Shown: positions 45,101 through 58,749, counted from the first letter of the stretch. The stretch is 64,000 bases of DNA from Stenopsyche tienmushanensis (GCA_008973525.1 WACJ01000296.1:186001-250000), one strand, 5' to 3'. Numbers and translations are program-made. The notes: generated from the letters alone by a model not told the origin.

Positions 45101-46172
45101 GTTACGTTGGATCAATTTATATATTTTCATTAAAAAAATGACGGGGCTTTAAAATAAGTTCATGCTGTGCGTATCATTCTAAACAATATCAACTCAAACT
45201 ACATCATTTGTTCCGCACAACTTCCTCAAAATTGTCAGTCAATAATATGAACTGCAGGCTCTGCAGGCGGAAATTTCATAAGCTATTATTTTTCCGAACG
45301 ATTTCTTTTCATCTTCAACGGCGTAAGAATTTTGCATCTTTCATTCCTGCTTCAACAGCATTTCCTAGCTCGATTCAGTAGAAAATTGAAGAACAAAAAT
45401 AGCGAAAGAGGGGGATGGGGTGGGGTGACACGTATAAAAAATCCACGTTTGACACTGCCATCGAAGCAATTCACATAGGTGGCTGATTTGGCATACTGGG
45501 GAATATTTCACCATTTTTCACACGTGATTTTTCACGTAAAGTTCAGCAGTTTCGAATGCTTCCACAGCGTGCTTAAATTTAGCCAAAATTACAAATAGCC
45601 TCAATATAATTCTAGTGGACACAGGGGAAATCATCCGATGCGCCATATTATATTTATCAGAATGTTAATGATGAAAACAAATGGAAAATCAGCCACTGCT
45701 ATTCAGGCAATTAGCTTCGCATACATTTTTCAAGTTGATCGCCCTGTTTATAATTTATCAAAAATGATAGCCACTCTATTTCATCGTCCACAAAATTAAT
45801 ATAATTATTGTGCTCAAAGCACAGCACAGAATGGATCATAAAAGCTTATAGCGAGATTATAGTCGGATAAATTACTTTTTAATATATGACACTAATTATG
45901 AATTAGCCGATTTGAACAGACATTTACATATATTAATATAAAAAAATGTCAATCCGTATTTTGATGCAGAGGTTGTTAATGTTTTTAGCACTTTTGCCTA
46001 CAATATCGTGCGAAACACGTCATAATATATTATAAAAATTGCGAGTCTTGGTCATGATAGATGTATGAATAAATCTATATACAAAACTAAAAATGGCACA
46101 TTAATCAATAAGTCCGGAAAAAAGACCCCAAATGAAGAAGAAAAGAGTTTTAAGTGAATAATATCGTTATAT
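45101..46172. other. AT-rich stretch without recognised genes
   Basis: Apart from a G-rich run near 45405-45430 nothing stands out. No open frame with a recognisable motif. Confidence 0.5.
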
Positions 46173-46174
46173 TA

Positions 46175-47284
46175 GTTAAAGCGGAAAGAAATGTCATTTT
46201 TTTGTTATTTGGAGAAAAAAATTATTTTTATAAAAGCTATACAATATTACTCAATTAAATAATTTTCATTGTTATTTATAATCGCCTTCCGTAGATTAGA
46301 TAGCTTTTTAATGCCTATTTCGTAAAATTCGGCCGGTTTTCAACTAAAATAAGAATCCAAATGACTTTTCACTTGTTCCATAGAAGTGATTTTTTTATCG
46401 CGAAGCGAATGTTCTAATAACTTGAAAATATGATAGTCTGAAGGTGCAATATCAGGAGAATATGGTGGATGTTACAGCACTTCCAAATCCAGCTCCCTTA
46501 TATTGTTCTGCGAAATCCTTGCTGCGTATGGTCTTGTATTATCATGCTGTAATATTATTCTTTGGTTGTTAACTAGCACTGATCGCTTTTTGAGCATTTA
46601 CACTTTTAACCTATGTATTTGATTGGACAGTTTGGCCAGGTTCAAATAATTCGTAGTAAATTACGCTAAAAAAATCCCACTAAACACAAATGGCGACCTT
46701 TTTCAAGGATAATGACGGTCGAGGGGTAGAAACAGGTATTTGATTTGAAGAAAGCCACTGTTTTTCCTTCTCGGGTTGTTGTAGAGGACCCACTTCTCAT
46801 CCCTAGTTACGATCCTTCTTAAAAATGGATCGGTTTCATACCTGGACAATAGCTATACAATAGCAATCCTTTATAGTTTTTTGAAAATCAGATTCTACCA
46901 GAGAATTTAATGCGTCATCATCGATTTTTAGAGGTTGTCCTGATTTTGGTTTATTTTTCAAATTTTTGCCGCCACTTTTGAAATTTGTAAGCCATCTATG
47001 ACATTCTCGAATATTCAATATGTTACCATATGTATCACAGATGCTATGGGTAGCTTATTTTGCTTTTAATCCCGTGTCGAAAAAAAAACAGTAAACAAGA
47101 TTGGGTCTCATCAATTTCTGGCTTGGACATTTTTACTATGGCTAAAAAAATATTTGAAAAAGTAAGACAATTAAAAGAGCTTCAAAATGACACCAACTTT
47201 GACATATTCACTCGACAGCAACCTGAGGCAAATTGACGTTTAAGGACGCAACTAAAAAAAAATGACATTTCTTTCCGCTTTATC
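46175..47284 (-). mobile_element. Well-preserved mariner element with 29-bp TIRs and TA duplication
   Basis: A 1,110-bp element. The left end GTTAAAGCGGAAAGAAATG and the inverted right end GATAAAGCGGAAAGAAATG agree over about 28 of 29 bases. TA target duplications lie at 46173-46174 and 47285-47286. A transposase gene fills the minus strand. The TIR differs from those of the family at 18.5 and 30.6 kb, so at least two mariner families are present. The length is close to a full mariner (about 1.3 kb), with small deletions. Confidence 0.9.
46210..47130 (-). pseudogene. mariner transposase, inactivated (DD34D)
   Basis: Starts with MSKPEIDETQS on the minus strand at 47130. The N-terminal helix-turn-helix region contains ECHRWLTNFKSGGKNL and KPKSGQPLKIDDDALNSLVE (47000-46890). 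The catalytic core then reads RIVTRDEKWVLYNNP (first Asp), LQHDNTRPYAARISQNNIRE (second Asp) and HPPYSPDIAPSDYHIFKLLE (third Asp), with 34 residues between the last two as in mariner. The C-terminus reads KPAEFYEIGIKKL. Several frameshifts and stops, including one between the second and third Asp, make it a pseudogene, but a recent one by mariner standards in this window. The product would have cut and pasted the element at TA sites in the nucleus. Confidence 0.85.
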
Positions 47285-47286
47285 TA

Positions 47287-49712
47287 ATTTTTTTATATTG
47301 AGATTGAATATTTGATCTAAAACCAATCAGATATTAAAAATGTTGACGATTTCTTTATTTTGTATTGAATTTTGATAGTTTTATAAATTTTTCATGTGAC
47401 GGCAAATTTTAACGAAATTTTATGATAATTTTAATTTTAATAATGACACTGGAATATTTTTTAAATATTTTGAAGCACTCTATTGAAAAAAATGGTCAAA
47501 AAAGAATAATTATTTGAATATTTCGTCAAAGATGATGAGTTTGCTTTTAACAAGGCTTGATAGGAATGTATTTTTTAGCATAACAACGATTTTGGCGAAG
47601 AAGAATCTTTCATAAAATCTACTACGAAAATTCAAATAATGTGTCGCTGAAATCTCCTCCCATCTTGTTAAATTTTCAAGAAGGCAGGATTAGAACGAAA
47701 GTTAATTCCATCAATAAAAATATATGAAAAAATCACCACATCCATGAGAAAATTTACATTTTAATTTGAAACCAAATTAAAGATACTTTATCATAAAAAA
47801 AATATTTAAACAATATTAACTTGATTTTATTCCATGTGGAAGGCAATGAGTACCCACCAGATGAATATCCTTAATCTTAAGAAAATTATCCTATGGAGAT
47901 CACCTACGTTCAATAAAGGATGTGACACCTTAAGATGTATTATTTAGGAACATTAATTATAATGTTAATCGTTATTATACTCAGCGTAATCCAAAAATTA
48001 ATGGCATGAAATGTTAAACAGACATCAAATAGAATTTCTAGCAACATCACATAAATAACTTATAATCTTGTTGTATCGTTCTAATTATAATTGGATGAAT
48101 TTCATTTAAACTTGGAAATGAATTAGTTCGAAACGAGGTTGGCTTCTCATACATTCGTTACATATAACTTATACTATACCATCCTGTTTGAAAAGGGATT
48201 AAAAAGCTTATCTATTTATTCTTCCTAAAATAATACATATTTAAATCCAATTTGAAATGAAGGATATTGCTATTATACACATCTTTATATTTAATTTCAA
48301 TTCGTATATGATTAAAAATAGGGGATGTTGCTCAATTCTTTTTATTATTTTAAAGAGTGATTAAAACACAAATACAAATAAATTACAATAATGCAACTAA
48401 TCATTGTGGATCAGTAAAATACATGCTGCATTCAAATGAGCGATTCTTAACTTTGATAGTGAACTTTGATATTATTCTACAATGATTGATTTTGACGAAA
48501 TCGTAATAGAATCGGAGTTCATTGCAATATATGTTTATGCAAATATATTTTTTGTAATAAACGTCTCTGTTGTTGGATATTTTTACATTCAAATTTATTG
48601 CATGAATTGCACCTTGTTGTCGTATTCATATTTTTCGCTCGCCCTACAAAGGATACCGTTCCTGCTTTTTACATTTCTTTCATATTTATTTTCTACACAG
48701 CTATCCCTGGATGTAAAGAATTGGTGCGAAAGTAAAATTCTTCCTTTTTGTTATGAAAATTTGGGAGGATCGCCGCAAACGCTAAAAGCTATCTTCGAAT
48801 AATATTTTGTCTTTTATTATTAAACGATTTACATTTTTTTTGCTCTGCGTCCTAATGTATCATAAAATTTGCTTTAAAAATATCCATTTTTAATTTGGAT
48901 ACATTTCAATACTTAGTTTTCTTCTTATAGAGCTATCTCCATTTTGAAACGTTGCAATCTCCATTAGATTTTTTTTTGAGTGTAAATGATTCCCATTGAC
49001 TTCGAAAATCAACATCGTTAGTTATCAAGCTCAAAATAAATTTAAACCATATTCACGACACTATTAAATTGTTTAACTCTATTTGAACTTTAATGTAAGG
49101 GTGCGATAGGATTAGTTGTAATATAAGCATCTCTGCCCGTTAATCGGACACATTATTCACTGTCCAAAGTTTGAATACACAGGTAGGCGTTCAGCAAGTA
49201 GAATTTGGGGTTTTGGGCAAATCAAAGTTTTCGGTTCCATCGAAAGAAATTTAGCAGTTTGTGAAGGATATTTTGCATATGCACACAATGAAATATGCAT
49301 GCAAAATGTATGAGCATTAGAGAAAACGGTGTTAAACTGAGAAAATTCACACTGGGAGATGTTAAAAGTCTCTGTATTTTCGTGGGAACTCTTTGATATC
49401 ATCTATTTGGATAAGTAGAAAAATTATCATATTTAAATTTATTTCAACTATTATTTATTACATCCAATAATATATTGGTTGTATCAATTAAGAAACTTGC
49501 CGAACTAATGTTGTAGTAAGAATAATTAGCTCTAAAGCCGGACACGCTTTTCAATGTTCTGTAAAATATATTTGTCCATGTTTATAAAGGTCATGGTGGC
49601 TATAAATAATAAAAGTTATGTCAGTTTGTTTTATTACGATGAAAAGTATCAGAACATTCATAATAAAAATTAACTCATTTATACAAACGCTTAGAAAAGA
49701 CAATTTCATGCC
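47287..49712. other. AT-rich stretch without recognised genes
   Basis: A 106-codon plus-strand frame at 48482-48802 is hydrophobic, with a possible membrane-like segment, but matches nothing recognised. An 81-codon minus frame at 49157-49402 likewise has no motif. Confidence 0.4.
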
Positions 49713-50256
49713 TTAAGGGACTTTTCTACCTTGTTGAACCTAAAAGAGATCGATTTTTTAACATTTTTTTTAATACAAAAATTATTAAATATAGAATGTT
49801 GATATTTAGTATGTTGACTAAGCAATCTTTATTGAATATAAAAATATTTTTTAAATTTTGACAAAGTATGGTAGTGGGAAGTGGGGAGAGCCACATATAT
49901 CGATGGGCGAGCGATGACATTCTTCAACATGGAAGTCCTAAGCCCTGGACAAGTGATTTGCAGCAAAAAAATTAAACATATTTTTACTGTGTATAATATT
50001 GTATATAGTATAGATTATAATTGGGAAGAAATATTAAAAAAACAGCGAGAGTTTGAAGAAAAATGTGTGTTTTTACCAACATTTTTTGTAGTTTTTTGAT
50101 CATTAAAAATAAACGGTTATAAATTTTTGAATAATTGTAGTCCATACGATGAAGATATCTATTATACACTTGTTTGCCAAATTTCATAAATATTTCTCAC
50201 CTAGGGCGTGAAAAACGCGTTTAAAGTTTCTCCTCTCCTCAGCTTCACAACGAGCA
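49713..50256 (-). repeat. TTAA-start repeat family E, copy 3
   Basis: Begins with TTAA and GGGACTTTTCTACCTTG (49713-49733), a possible relative of the A and D termini. It continues CCTAAAAGAGATCG and the family E body (TATCGATGGGCGAGCGATGA, TGGAAGTCCTAAGCCCTGGA). It ends with GTGAAAAACGCGTTTAAAG (50209-50227), the cassette with its outer half deleted. A 72-codon open frame (49881-50099) covers the conserved part, but I do not recognise a protein. Confidence 0.6.
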
Positions 50257-50714
50257 TCTTCTACTCGTTGTCACATAATATTGAGAATTTAGATCATTGT
50301 TTTTTTAATCGAATAAATAAAGATTTTGAAGTCAGAATAATTTTATATATTTAAGCTAAAAATAATTATATAGACAAAGAGTTAAATATTAACACATTTC
50401 TTGCGGGAACAGAGAATTACCATCATTTGCTGTCACTCACAGAATGCGGGAGAAAGTAATCTATTCTTTGTTAAATATCAAACGTCAAAGCTGAAGATAA
50501 ATATTCATGCTCCAATGTTATGTTTTACACAGTCTTCTATTGATTTTGATATAAATTTTTAAACTTAAAATTTTTTACACACGCATACTTCATGTCTTCA
50601 TCTGGTTGACACTATCATTTCAACCCTCCACCCTTATTTCGTATTATAGTGTGAGTATAAAATATAAATTAATTGCAACTTTGACTTAATTTACATACAT
50701 TTACGGGATAATCT

Positions 50715-50965
50715 AATATATAAAAATGAAATGGGTTTTGTTCGTTCGAAATGCGCTGCCATACCGTTCATCAGATTGCAATAAAACTTCGTCCATTTAT
50801 TGTTAAGGATTTTGCGAGTATCATAGGCATAGTTTAATATATAGAAATTAATGTTTGTTTGTCCGTATTTAATGCGCTGCTATACCGTTCATTCGATTGC
50901 AATAAAACTTTGCCAACTTATTGTTTGCATTTTTTCAAATAATATAAGTATAGTACAATTAACTT
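50715..50965 (+). repeat. Tandem pair of about 115-bp units
   Basis: Unit 1 begins near 50717 (AATATATAAAAATGAAATGG). Unit 2 begins near 50839 (AATATATAGAAATTAATGTT). Both continue with AATGCGCTGC(C/T)ATACCG, TTCAT..GATTGCAATAAAAC and a CTTATTGTT block. The opening phrase recurs alone at 50979-51025. The phrase is of a kind often seen in Helitron-like or satellite sequence in insects, but the class cannot be fixed here. Confidence 0.65.
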
Positions 50966-51025
50966 ACAGTAGATTTTAAATATAAAAATCAATGTTCATC
51001 AGCTAGTATAATATATAAAAATATA

Positions 51026-53771
51026 CTGGCGTTCCACCTCGCGTACTAAGTGTTAAGATGATTTAAAAGAATCTGTATAATAATAAAGTTCTTGCTAAAG
51101 CGATGTGATTTGAATGAAATAAACAGAATATTAAATTGTGGCGTTCATTGAATGTTTTTTCTTATGAGGAAAAATTATGGGTGGATTTTTAAAAAGTACC
51201 ATCATAAATACGGACCATAAGCAAACATAAAGTGATCCCAACCGAGATAATGGATGTAAATGTATGTTTTGAATATTTTCATCGGGCCATAGTGTAGTTT
51301 TTGTTGAATTTCTTATGCCGCCCTCCATTTTGCACGGGAGGAAATTATGCAAATAAAATCTCCGCATAAACTGTTCTCGATGGGGGTTTGGGAACCGCTG
51401 CTCCAGCGGAAACAGTCGACTGTCGGATGGAGACGGGAAACGCTATCGAGAGAGATTTTCCGGTTTCCATCATCTGTTAGTACAGCCTTCACACTCACTA
51501 TGGAGACCCTATACGTAGAAGGGTAAGATTTATCGGGATGTGTATACAAGTGCACCATATGGCCGCCTACATTACACGTACCGATATCCAAGATATTGTA
51601 TTCCGATTTGGAAGCCTTTTTTGCGTAAACAGACCCCAAATTTTGAATTGTACATTTGAGCCGAAAATTTGTTTCGAATGTCTCGTACACGAAAACACAG
51701 ACAATATAAAAACGTGTATTGTAAATTCTTCGGGGCGGTGTTCTTTGTTTCGGCGAAATTCATAGAATGGAAGGGCGCGAGTGAAAAGAGTCGTTCTCGG
51801 GAGGAGCACAAAATTTCTTGTCCTTCATTATCATATATATTTGCTAAGGGCATCATCTAAAAGCTGAATTTTAAGTCGAAAGTCATTATTAGCGAATAAA
51901 AAGTTCATTTTATTGTACGGGAACCACTGTTATCTCGAAAGTGACACTAAAAGTCTTAATTATTTTCATATTTTAATGCATGCCATTGCTGAACAAATTG
52001 TCTTCCAAATGTGATTTAAAGCCATAAGACGTTTGTACAGCTTAATTTTTACACTAAATTTAAATACTTCAAATAAAAATAAACCTCCAAAGCTTTTTTT
52101 TAATATATTATATATTATTTATGCATATTATATTTCATCATAAACACATCATAGTTTCAAAATACCCAAGCAAAAAAATCTTACATTTTCAACGCTCATC
52201 TCGAATTATGAAATCAATGTATTCCCATTGTTCTCGATATATAAATCTCTCCATTGTGTAAGATCCACATATTCTATGTCGAAATAATCGGGGTCTTAAT
52301 TAACCCCTCGGTGGTAATGGCGCTTCATTCAAATCCACGACAAATTCTATTGAATTATCTCATGCAAATTCGGATTTGCCTGTAAATTAATTTGATGGAA
52401 AAGTTTCCATTTAAAATGCCGTCGAGCGAGTAATTTTTCCGAAACTAATATTTCGAAGAATAGAGAACTTCTTTAAATTTCCAGACATTCACGAGCTGAT
52501 GAATAAGCAAGCAGCTATTTTTATTTCAGTATCGTCTGCTTGTTTCATTGCCTTAAAAGTTTTGTGGACGCTCAAAAAATGATTTATCAGGCTATGGACG
52601 AATTCGTACTTGTCGTATACGGTATGATATTATTTTTCACTTTGAAGTTATTTCCGAGTATAGATTATTTATGTCTTCCTATGTTACGAGTCGGTATTGA
52701 ATTTATTGTTAAGGTCTTGAAATTTCTAAAACTTCTCGAATTGGATCCGCTTGCTTTGCTATACGACTCAACGAGCGGTTCCCAAACTTTTTTTAAAAAA
52801 AATCCGTTTATGCTTTGAATGGCTTATTTTAAAAATGTGTGACATTCTTGTTTAGCGATAGAATTTGCAAATTCTTAATAATATTTAGAATTATTTGCTG
52901 CTGGAACCTTTTCTCAAAATGGATACCAAAATCTAATAATAATACAAAGTGGTCAAAAAATTGTGTTTTCAAAAGTCAAATTTGTTCTATATTAATTGTA
53001 TGTTTGGATTTTAAAATTAAGAGATATAAGTAGAACCCAAAATGGTTTTCGTTTTATTGCTTGACCCATTTTGGGTACTTGTTGCAATTAGACTACTGCA
53101 TTCTCAAGTCATGTTTTGTGCTCTTTCGATGGCTATAGTCGTCAAGAATAAATTGTGATTTTTAAAATTCAAATTTAACAACCCAATTTACAATCGATCG
53201 ATTTTCGCCAAGTGCAGAATTTATTCGAAATTTAATGCTTTATATTTTTTTGTAAAAAAAGAGACTGCTATGCGTGTCATTAAAAATATTTGCGATGTAC
53301 TGAGTAATATTTAAAGTGTACGCAAATGTCAAAATTGGTTCCAGAAATTTCAATCTGGAAATTTTGAATTAAAAAATTGTTCTGGAAGTAGAAAACTGCG
53401 AAAATCCAAAAGCAATTATTGAAAAAATATCCACCAATCTCTGATACTCATGGTTGGGTGTTCAAATATTTTTTTAAAAAAACGGGAAGATGTGGAGACA
53501 AGGGAGATGTGTGCCGCACGAACTAAGTAAAGAGTACCTGGGCGACCACATTAACACATGCGAACAACTTCTAAAAATGGAATTCGAAACGCCGTTCTTA
53601 GGCGACTTAATAACTAGATATGAGAAAAGGGTTCATTATTATAAATATGGACGCAAATCCATGGCTATTGAAGGGTCAGGTAGCAAAACCGAACTCTAAT
53701 CCCGGTCTGTCAACAAAAAAATATTTTGTCTGTTTGGTCAAACCGCAAGGATAAACAGCCTTTAATGGAGA
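51026..53771. other. Mixed stretch: GC-richer patch, two hAT-like end motifs, no recognised gene
   Basis: 51313-51690 (minus) is a 125-codon open frame in a GC-richer patch, with no recognised domain; a possible exon cannot be excluded. GTTTGGGAACCGCTG (51390-51404) and AGCGGTTCCCAAAC (about 52773-52787) are hAT-type terminal motifs without partner ends. ACCCAAAATGG at 53035-53045 is exactly inverted at 53066-53076. The rest is AT-rich. Confidence 0.4.
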
Positions 53772-54238
53772 TGTAAAGTTTGAGGCGGGGGCGCTCTCGG
53801 GGGCAGATTCCCCGGGCGGCTCCCCGCCTCCACGTGCTCGTCGGGATGGCTGCGCTACCGCACGGGTCCGTTCTTCTATCGGGCTGTAATGCTGCTGGAA
53901 GAATGGATGGGAATACGAAGGGCCTCGAATGGAAAGACTCTCTTCGCAAGATAAATATTTATTCATTTATTCCGCACTACAGATAGAGAAAGAGAGGTCT
54001 GGCTGCAGGAGGGACGACCTCTCGCAGCCAAGGCCAACCGACGACTCTCCCGACTCCCGCTTCCTGCGCGTCACTACCCAACCGGTAACGATGCACGCGC
54101 AAGAAGCGATCCGTCGGTAAACAGGTGCAATGTCTCCGCAGGGCCTCCAGAGATGGCGCTGTTAAAATAGCATATTGCACCTGAAGAGAAATGGAAGATG
54201 TCGCTACTATGCGGGGATGATAAGTCGCCCACGCTACA
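53772..54238 (-). mobile_element. Solo LTR, longest copy of the family
   Basis: On the minus strand it starts TGTAGCGTGGGCGACTTATC and ends CTCAAACTTTACA, with TG...CA ends. The flanks GAGA (53768-53771) and GAAA (54239-54242) differ at one base and may be a decayed 4-bp duplication. Polyadenylation signals AATAAA follow a CT tract (minus strand, about 53953-53971). Several short overlapping open frames in it are incidental to its GC-richness. It matches the solo LTR at 33045-33440 throughout but lacks that copy's extra inverted repeat. Confidence 0.8.
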
Positions 54239-54242
54239 GAAA

Positions 54243-56375
54243 CAATTTGATATCCTCCTTATTCTTCAGACATCGTTCAATCAGATCATTTGGCTGTGAA
54301 AAATTATGAAATGAATCATGAGGTCAAAAATGCACTTTAAAAATATTTTCGTTCAAAGACCGTGATGCTTAATAATATATGCATTAAAATGTTAGCAGAT
54401 AGGTGTAGAGAGGTTATATATAACGATGGAAATTATATTTTGGAATAATATGTTTAAAATAAAAAAATATGTTCATTCAAATCTTTCATTTAAAAAACGA
54501 AAATCCTTATGGGTACATCTAATATGAGCATGATTATTATTTTATATAAGAAAAAAATTAAATCTGCAATGATAAATATTTCTTGATTAAAAAATATTAG
54601 TAGGCAATATTTAAATTAATTATAATTTCGATTTTACATTAAATTGAAATATTAATATACAAGATGAAATAATAAGATAATCAACCCCGAAATCCATTTT
54701 AATATATATTTTTCAAGCCAAAACTTCTGGGGTGATAAATTATAGTCGCGCCCTTAGCTTTTTCAATATTGTTTAATATTAAGGCGTACAGCAGAGTTGC
54801 TTAATTTTCAAACTTTTAAATCCAAATTGACATAAAAATTATTCGGAGGCAAGTTCAAAGCGTTTTTCTGATCGATTGATTGATGGGTCTTTTTCGTAAT
54901 TACATTTGGACATTGCGACTGCTCTCCACAACAACAAAAAAATGTAATACAAAATGTCAAAAAAGTTTCAGCTCCTGTCTAATATTTTATAGCCGCTATA
55001 TTTATAATGGGTCATTTATCATTTTTTGTTTGAGATATTCCATTTGCGAACTTAATTACGGCTATTGTTTGAAAGTTCGTCGAGCCCCGGGTCGTGGGGT
55101 TTGCATAAAATGGCAAAGTTTAGCAACCGCTGGAGCGAGCCCGTTGTGAAGTTTCAGAACAATCAGGCGCTAACGATGGAACGTAGATACTTCAGTGTTT
55201 GAAAAACACTGCTTAAAACATTGACGATATCTTTACGCCTCTATGGCCACGATGCTTATATAAGATGTCGAAAAGTCGATCATAGAAAATTGATTAAAAT
55301 GTTATGAAATAATCTGGAAAATCCGCCCACAAAGCGTGGCGTTATTTATTTTCAATTAAGATTTCGCAATGGGGTTGAAAAATATCTTCCCGGCGGCGAG
55401 CTTTTTTAAATATGAGGCGCGAGCTTTGAAAGCTTATTGCGCCTTAAACATATAAATCCATGCGAAATAAAAATGGCGTCCATAAATAATTTCAGTTTTT
55501 AGCGTTAAATGCATTAAAAATCTATGTGTGATTCGATTATTAATGCATAAAGCATGATAAGAAACTATTGAAGATGACCTGAATCGTAATCTAAAACGTT
55601 TTTGTTGTTAAAATATTGTTTAAATCTGGTTAAAAATCGATTAAAAAAATTATGCTTGTATATCGATAAATTAGGCTGTTTCCAAATTTGGATATATACA
55701 ATGAAATATGAAACATCCTGTTTGATAAAACTTTTTGAAAACGATAACATTGTGTAGGGAACAATGAAGCAAAATCAACACAAAGAAATCCTTTATAATT
55801 ATATTTGCCTCAAATTAATGATCGGTAACCAAATAAAGAGCGTTTCGTTGTGGATATTGGAATATCTTAAAATAACCTAAGTATAGAGAGTATATCGTAT
55901 ATAATCTGAGATTAGAAAAAAAGGATTTTAGACAATGATGATGTTTAAAATGAATCACAATGAATGCAATTTTGGAGCCATAATTGTTTGATAGTTTTAA
56001 CACGTCCATAAAAAGTAAATATTGTCGTGAGGTTCGTGATGTTTCCATTCGGTCGCAATTATGAAACACAATTAATCACAAACAATTGAACTAAATGTCG
56101 GTTTTTATTGGTTTTAAATGCTGCGAATACAAACATATGATTCATTAACAGTTTGTCCAAAAAGGATTTATTCAGCGGTTCAAACCGTTATATTTTTCAT
56201 GTCGGTTTTTCGGTTCGGTTACGGTTTTCATTCCGTAATTCGTTCCGATAAATAAACGGTTTTCAATTCAGTTCTGTTTCGAGGCCCTGGATTATTCCGT
56301 TTATATGAAAACCATTATTATTTTGATAACATTTAAATGTAATATTTTTTAAACATAACTTATGTAATTATGTTT
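54243..56375. other. AT-rich stretch without recognised genes
   Basis: A GC-richer patch at about 55075-55150 (CGTCGAGCCCCGGGTCGTGG) is not shared with other parts of the window. The short frames at 54880-55149 and 55815-56069 have no recognised motif. Confidence 0.45.
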
Positions 56376-56830
56376 AAGGAATTCAATCCCGGGATCTCGG
56401 ATCTCGGAATCCTGGAGAATTTTAGGTGCTTATGAATCCCGGGATTAGTAAACGTAATCCCGAAAAATTCGGGATTGAAATTTAGTGGCAGTAATCTATG
56501 TATACATATATACAGTACATATATGTTTTTCAAATTGTTATATTAGCCATTCCCTACCGGTGATGTATTTACTACACCTCGACTCTAATAATGGGAATAT
56601 CGATATGAAATATAATAGATACGGGCTTCAGAATTTTTGTATTCCTCCGTAATATAATCACGAATCACATCAAAGTATTATAGTATACAAGTATTCATCT
56701 ACAGCGATGGAAAAAAATAAATTGTTGAGAAATCGGGAATTTTGCGAGTTTTAGTCAGATCCAGACTAAATGACGAAACACTCAATGCTTTAATGTTACT
56801 TCGGGCATATTTTAAAAATAATTGTATAAT
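56376..56830 (+). mobile_element. hAT family copy with internal deletion and transposase tail
   Basis: Starts TAAGGAATTCAATCCCGGGA, a mutated version of the TAGGGAATCCAATCCCGGGA terminus. It keeps the ATCCCGGGAT subterminal array (to about 56485), skips about 130 bp relative to the complete copy, then runs through the shared middle (CTCGACTCTAATAATGGGAA). Near 56740-56825 the plus strand reads SRLNDETLNALMLLRAYF, the end of the dimerisation domain. The right terminus is missing. Confidence 0.8.
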
Positions 56831-58749
56831 GTTTTATTTATTTATTTTTGAATGAGGCTGATTTTGGGATGGTTTAATGCAATCTAATGGTACAAACTTT
56901 CCATTAATAACATATTATGTTAAGATAATAATAAAACTAAAATATTTTAAATATTTAAAATTGTATTAGCGATATTTATACGAATATTATCCCTTTTAGT
57001 GAGAATATTATATCAAGGATTCACAAAAAAAATAATTATGTAAATATACAATTTACAAAGTTTCAGGTGATTTTACTCAGAGTCTATTTATACTATTTGC
57101 AAATTATAAAATATTAATTTTGAGCTTATTAAATTATTACGAACGGCTTAAACCGCTTGATTTATATTAGTCAGAAATACATATTATAGTATATAATAAA
57201 TTAAATTTTGCGAATTAAAACTGTTTAAAGCATTTTGCCAAGGGTTGATCTATCTCGAGTGTCTATGAGTCACAACCCTTTGTGTCAGGTTTTATCGGAA
57301 ATGAACGTGAAAAAGAAAGGTTCGCTCATCCGGTATCAAGATTGTGTTTTAATTCCCCTTTTAAGCCTTCGGATCGGTAAAAATCCTTTTTTCTGCAATA
57401 GCATTCGTCTCTGGTACGCTGAAGAAGTCCCAGACTTTGTGGCTCAGTTTTCAATTTCGCCGCTGAATAATGAAAGCTTTTTCGTTCCGAAACAGACACA
57501 GATTTACGTTTTCTGTTTTAAAAAATTCGTTCATACGTTGGTGGGATTGTAATTATTTTCTCATTTCCAACGAGTATATAAATGCAGCCTGCATTTTAAA
57601 TCTCATATTTTCTCAAATGTATCTTGTAATTTTCTTCTGACGCAACACCACTAACTTTCTTCTTTTAGTCTTTATGGCATCTTTTTTTAGACTAAATTTC
57701 CTCGTGGTTCGCCCGAAGACACTTTCAAACTGTGCTATATTATAAAAGCAATTTGTACTTTTAACTGATCGTATTTAACGTACCAAAACACGGTAGGCAT
57801 ATTAAAAATTTTGAACAAAAATTATATTATGTTTCAAAGGGATTCTTCAATTAGAATTATATACAGTATACTGACAAATCTCTGTTTTCCATGCAAAATT
57901 TGTTCAATTTCCGAATTTAAATCCGATTAAGTAATATAATACACTAATATGAAAGCCTCTGGAAATTTCATTAGCGATTAAAACTGACTGATTAAAAATC
58001 ATTTCATGTAATGGTTTCCCTTTATCTTTCATATGTGGATGAGTTAGGATAGAATAAGTTAGAAGTCATACAAAGTTTTATGATAAGCGTCCAGGAATTA
58101 ACTCACACACCTGATAGATAGAATAATTGAGATAAATAATATAAAAATGATGGAAAATTTTATAAAATTCCAATACTTCACATACTTTCCATTACATTCT
58201 TCAGATAAAATTCCTTAGCGTTATAATGGAGACTTTAAGAAAATAAAGACATCAAAAAATCCTTCAACAAATTCACAATAGCTATATTTAAAATATAAGT
58301 GTTATATATTTTGCTTCAGTGTTGATTTTCTTCAAATGACTTTTGTTATCCCTACACAAAAATACTTCACATTGATTTTGCTTATTTTATCAGTATTATT
58401 GTGAATAGATCTCAGATGCATGAATATGATTCAATTATGGTGATATAAAGTCATTCAAAATTGATTTCCAGCACAATTTTTGAAGAAATTTGACCTAATG
58501 ATTCTATTTGCCCAAAATGCACACAAAACAGTATTTTTTTAAATGTAAATATCTTTCCTGAATAATACAAGTTTGGGGTTTTTATCACCCCAAATACAAC
58601 AAAATTCAGAGCTATATCCATTTTTTCTATGAGAATTTTTACCGTATCCATTTCCTAAAAATAACAAGCGTTATGTTATTTGTTTAGATAAATTATGATA
58701 AAGAAAATCATATATATAAAGCAGTTTATCAAGCAATCAATGTTGAATA
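56831..58749. other. AT-rich stretch with one unrecognised 105-codon frame
   Basis: The frame at 57235-57552 (plus, beginning MPRVDLSRVSMSHNPLCQVL) sits in less AT-rich DNA and has no stop for 105 codons, but shows no domain or signal I recognise. It could be chance or an eroded coding remnant. Confidence 0.35.

Noticed and set aside
53676..54180. Cluster of overlapping 60-96 codon frames on both strands
   Set aside because: They lie entirely in a solo LTR, which is GC-rich and non-coding.
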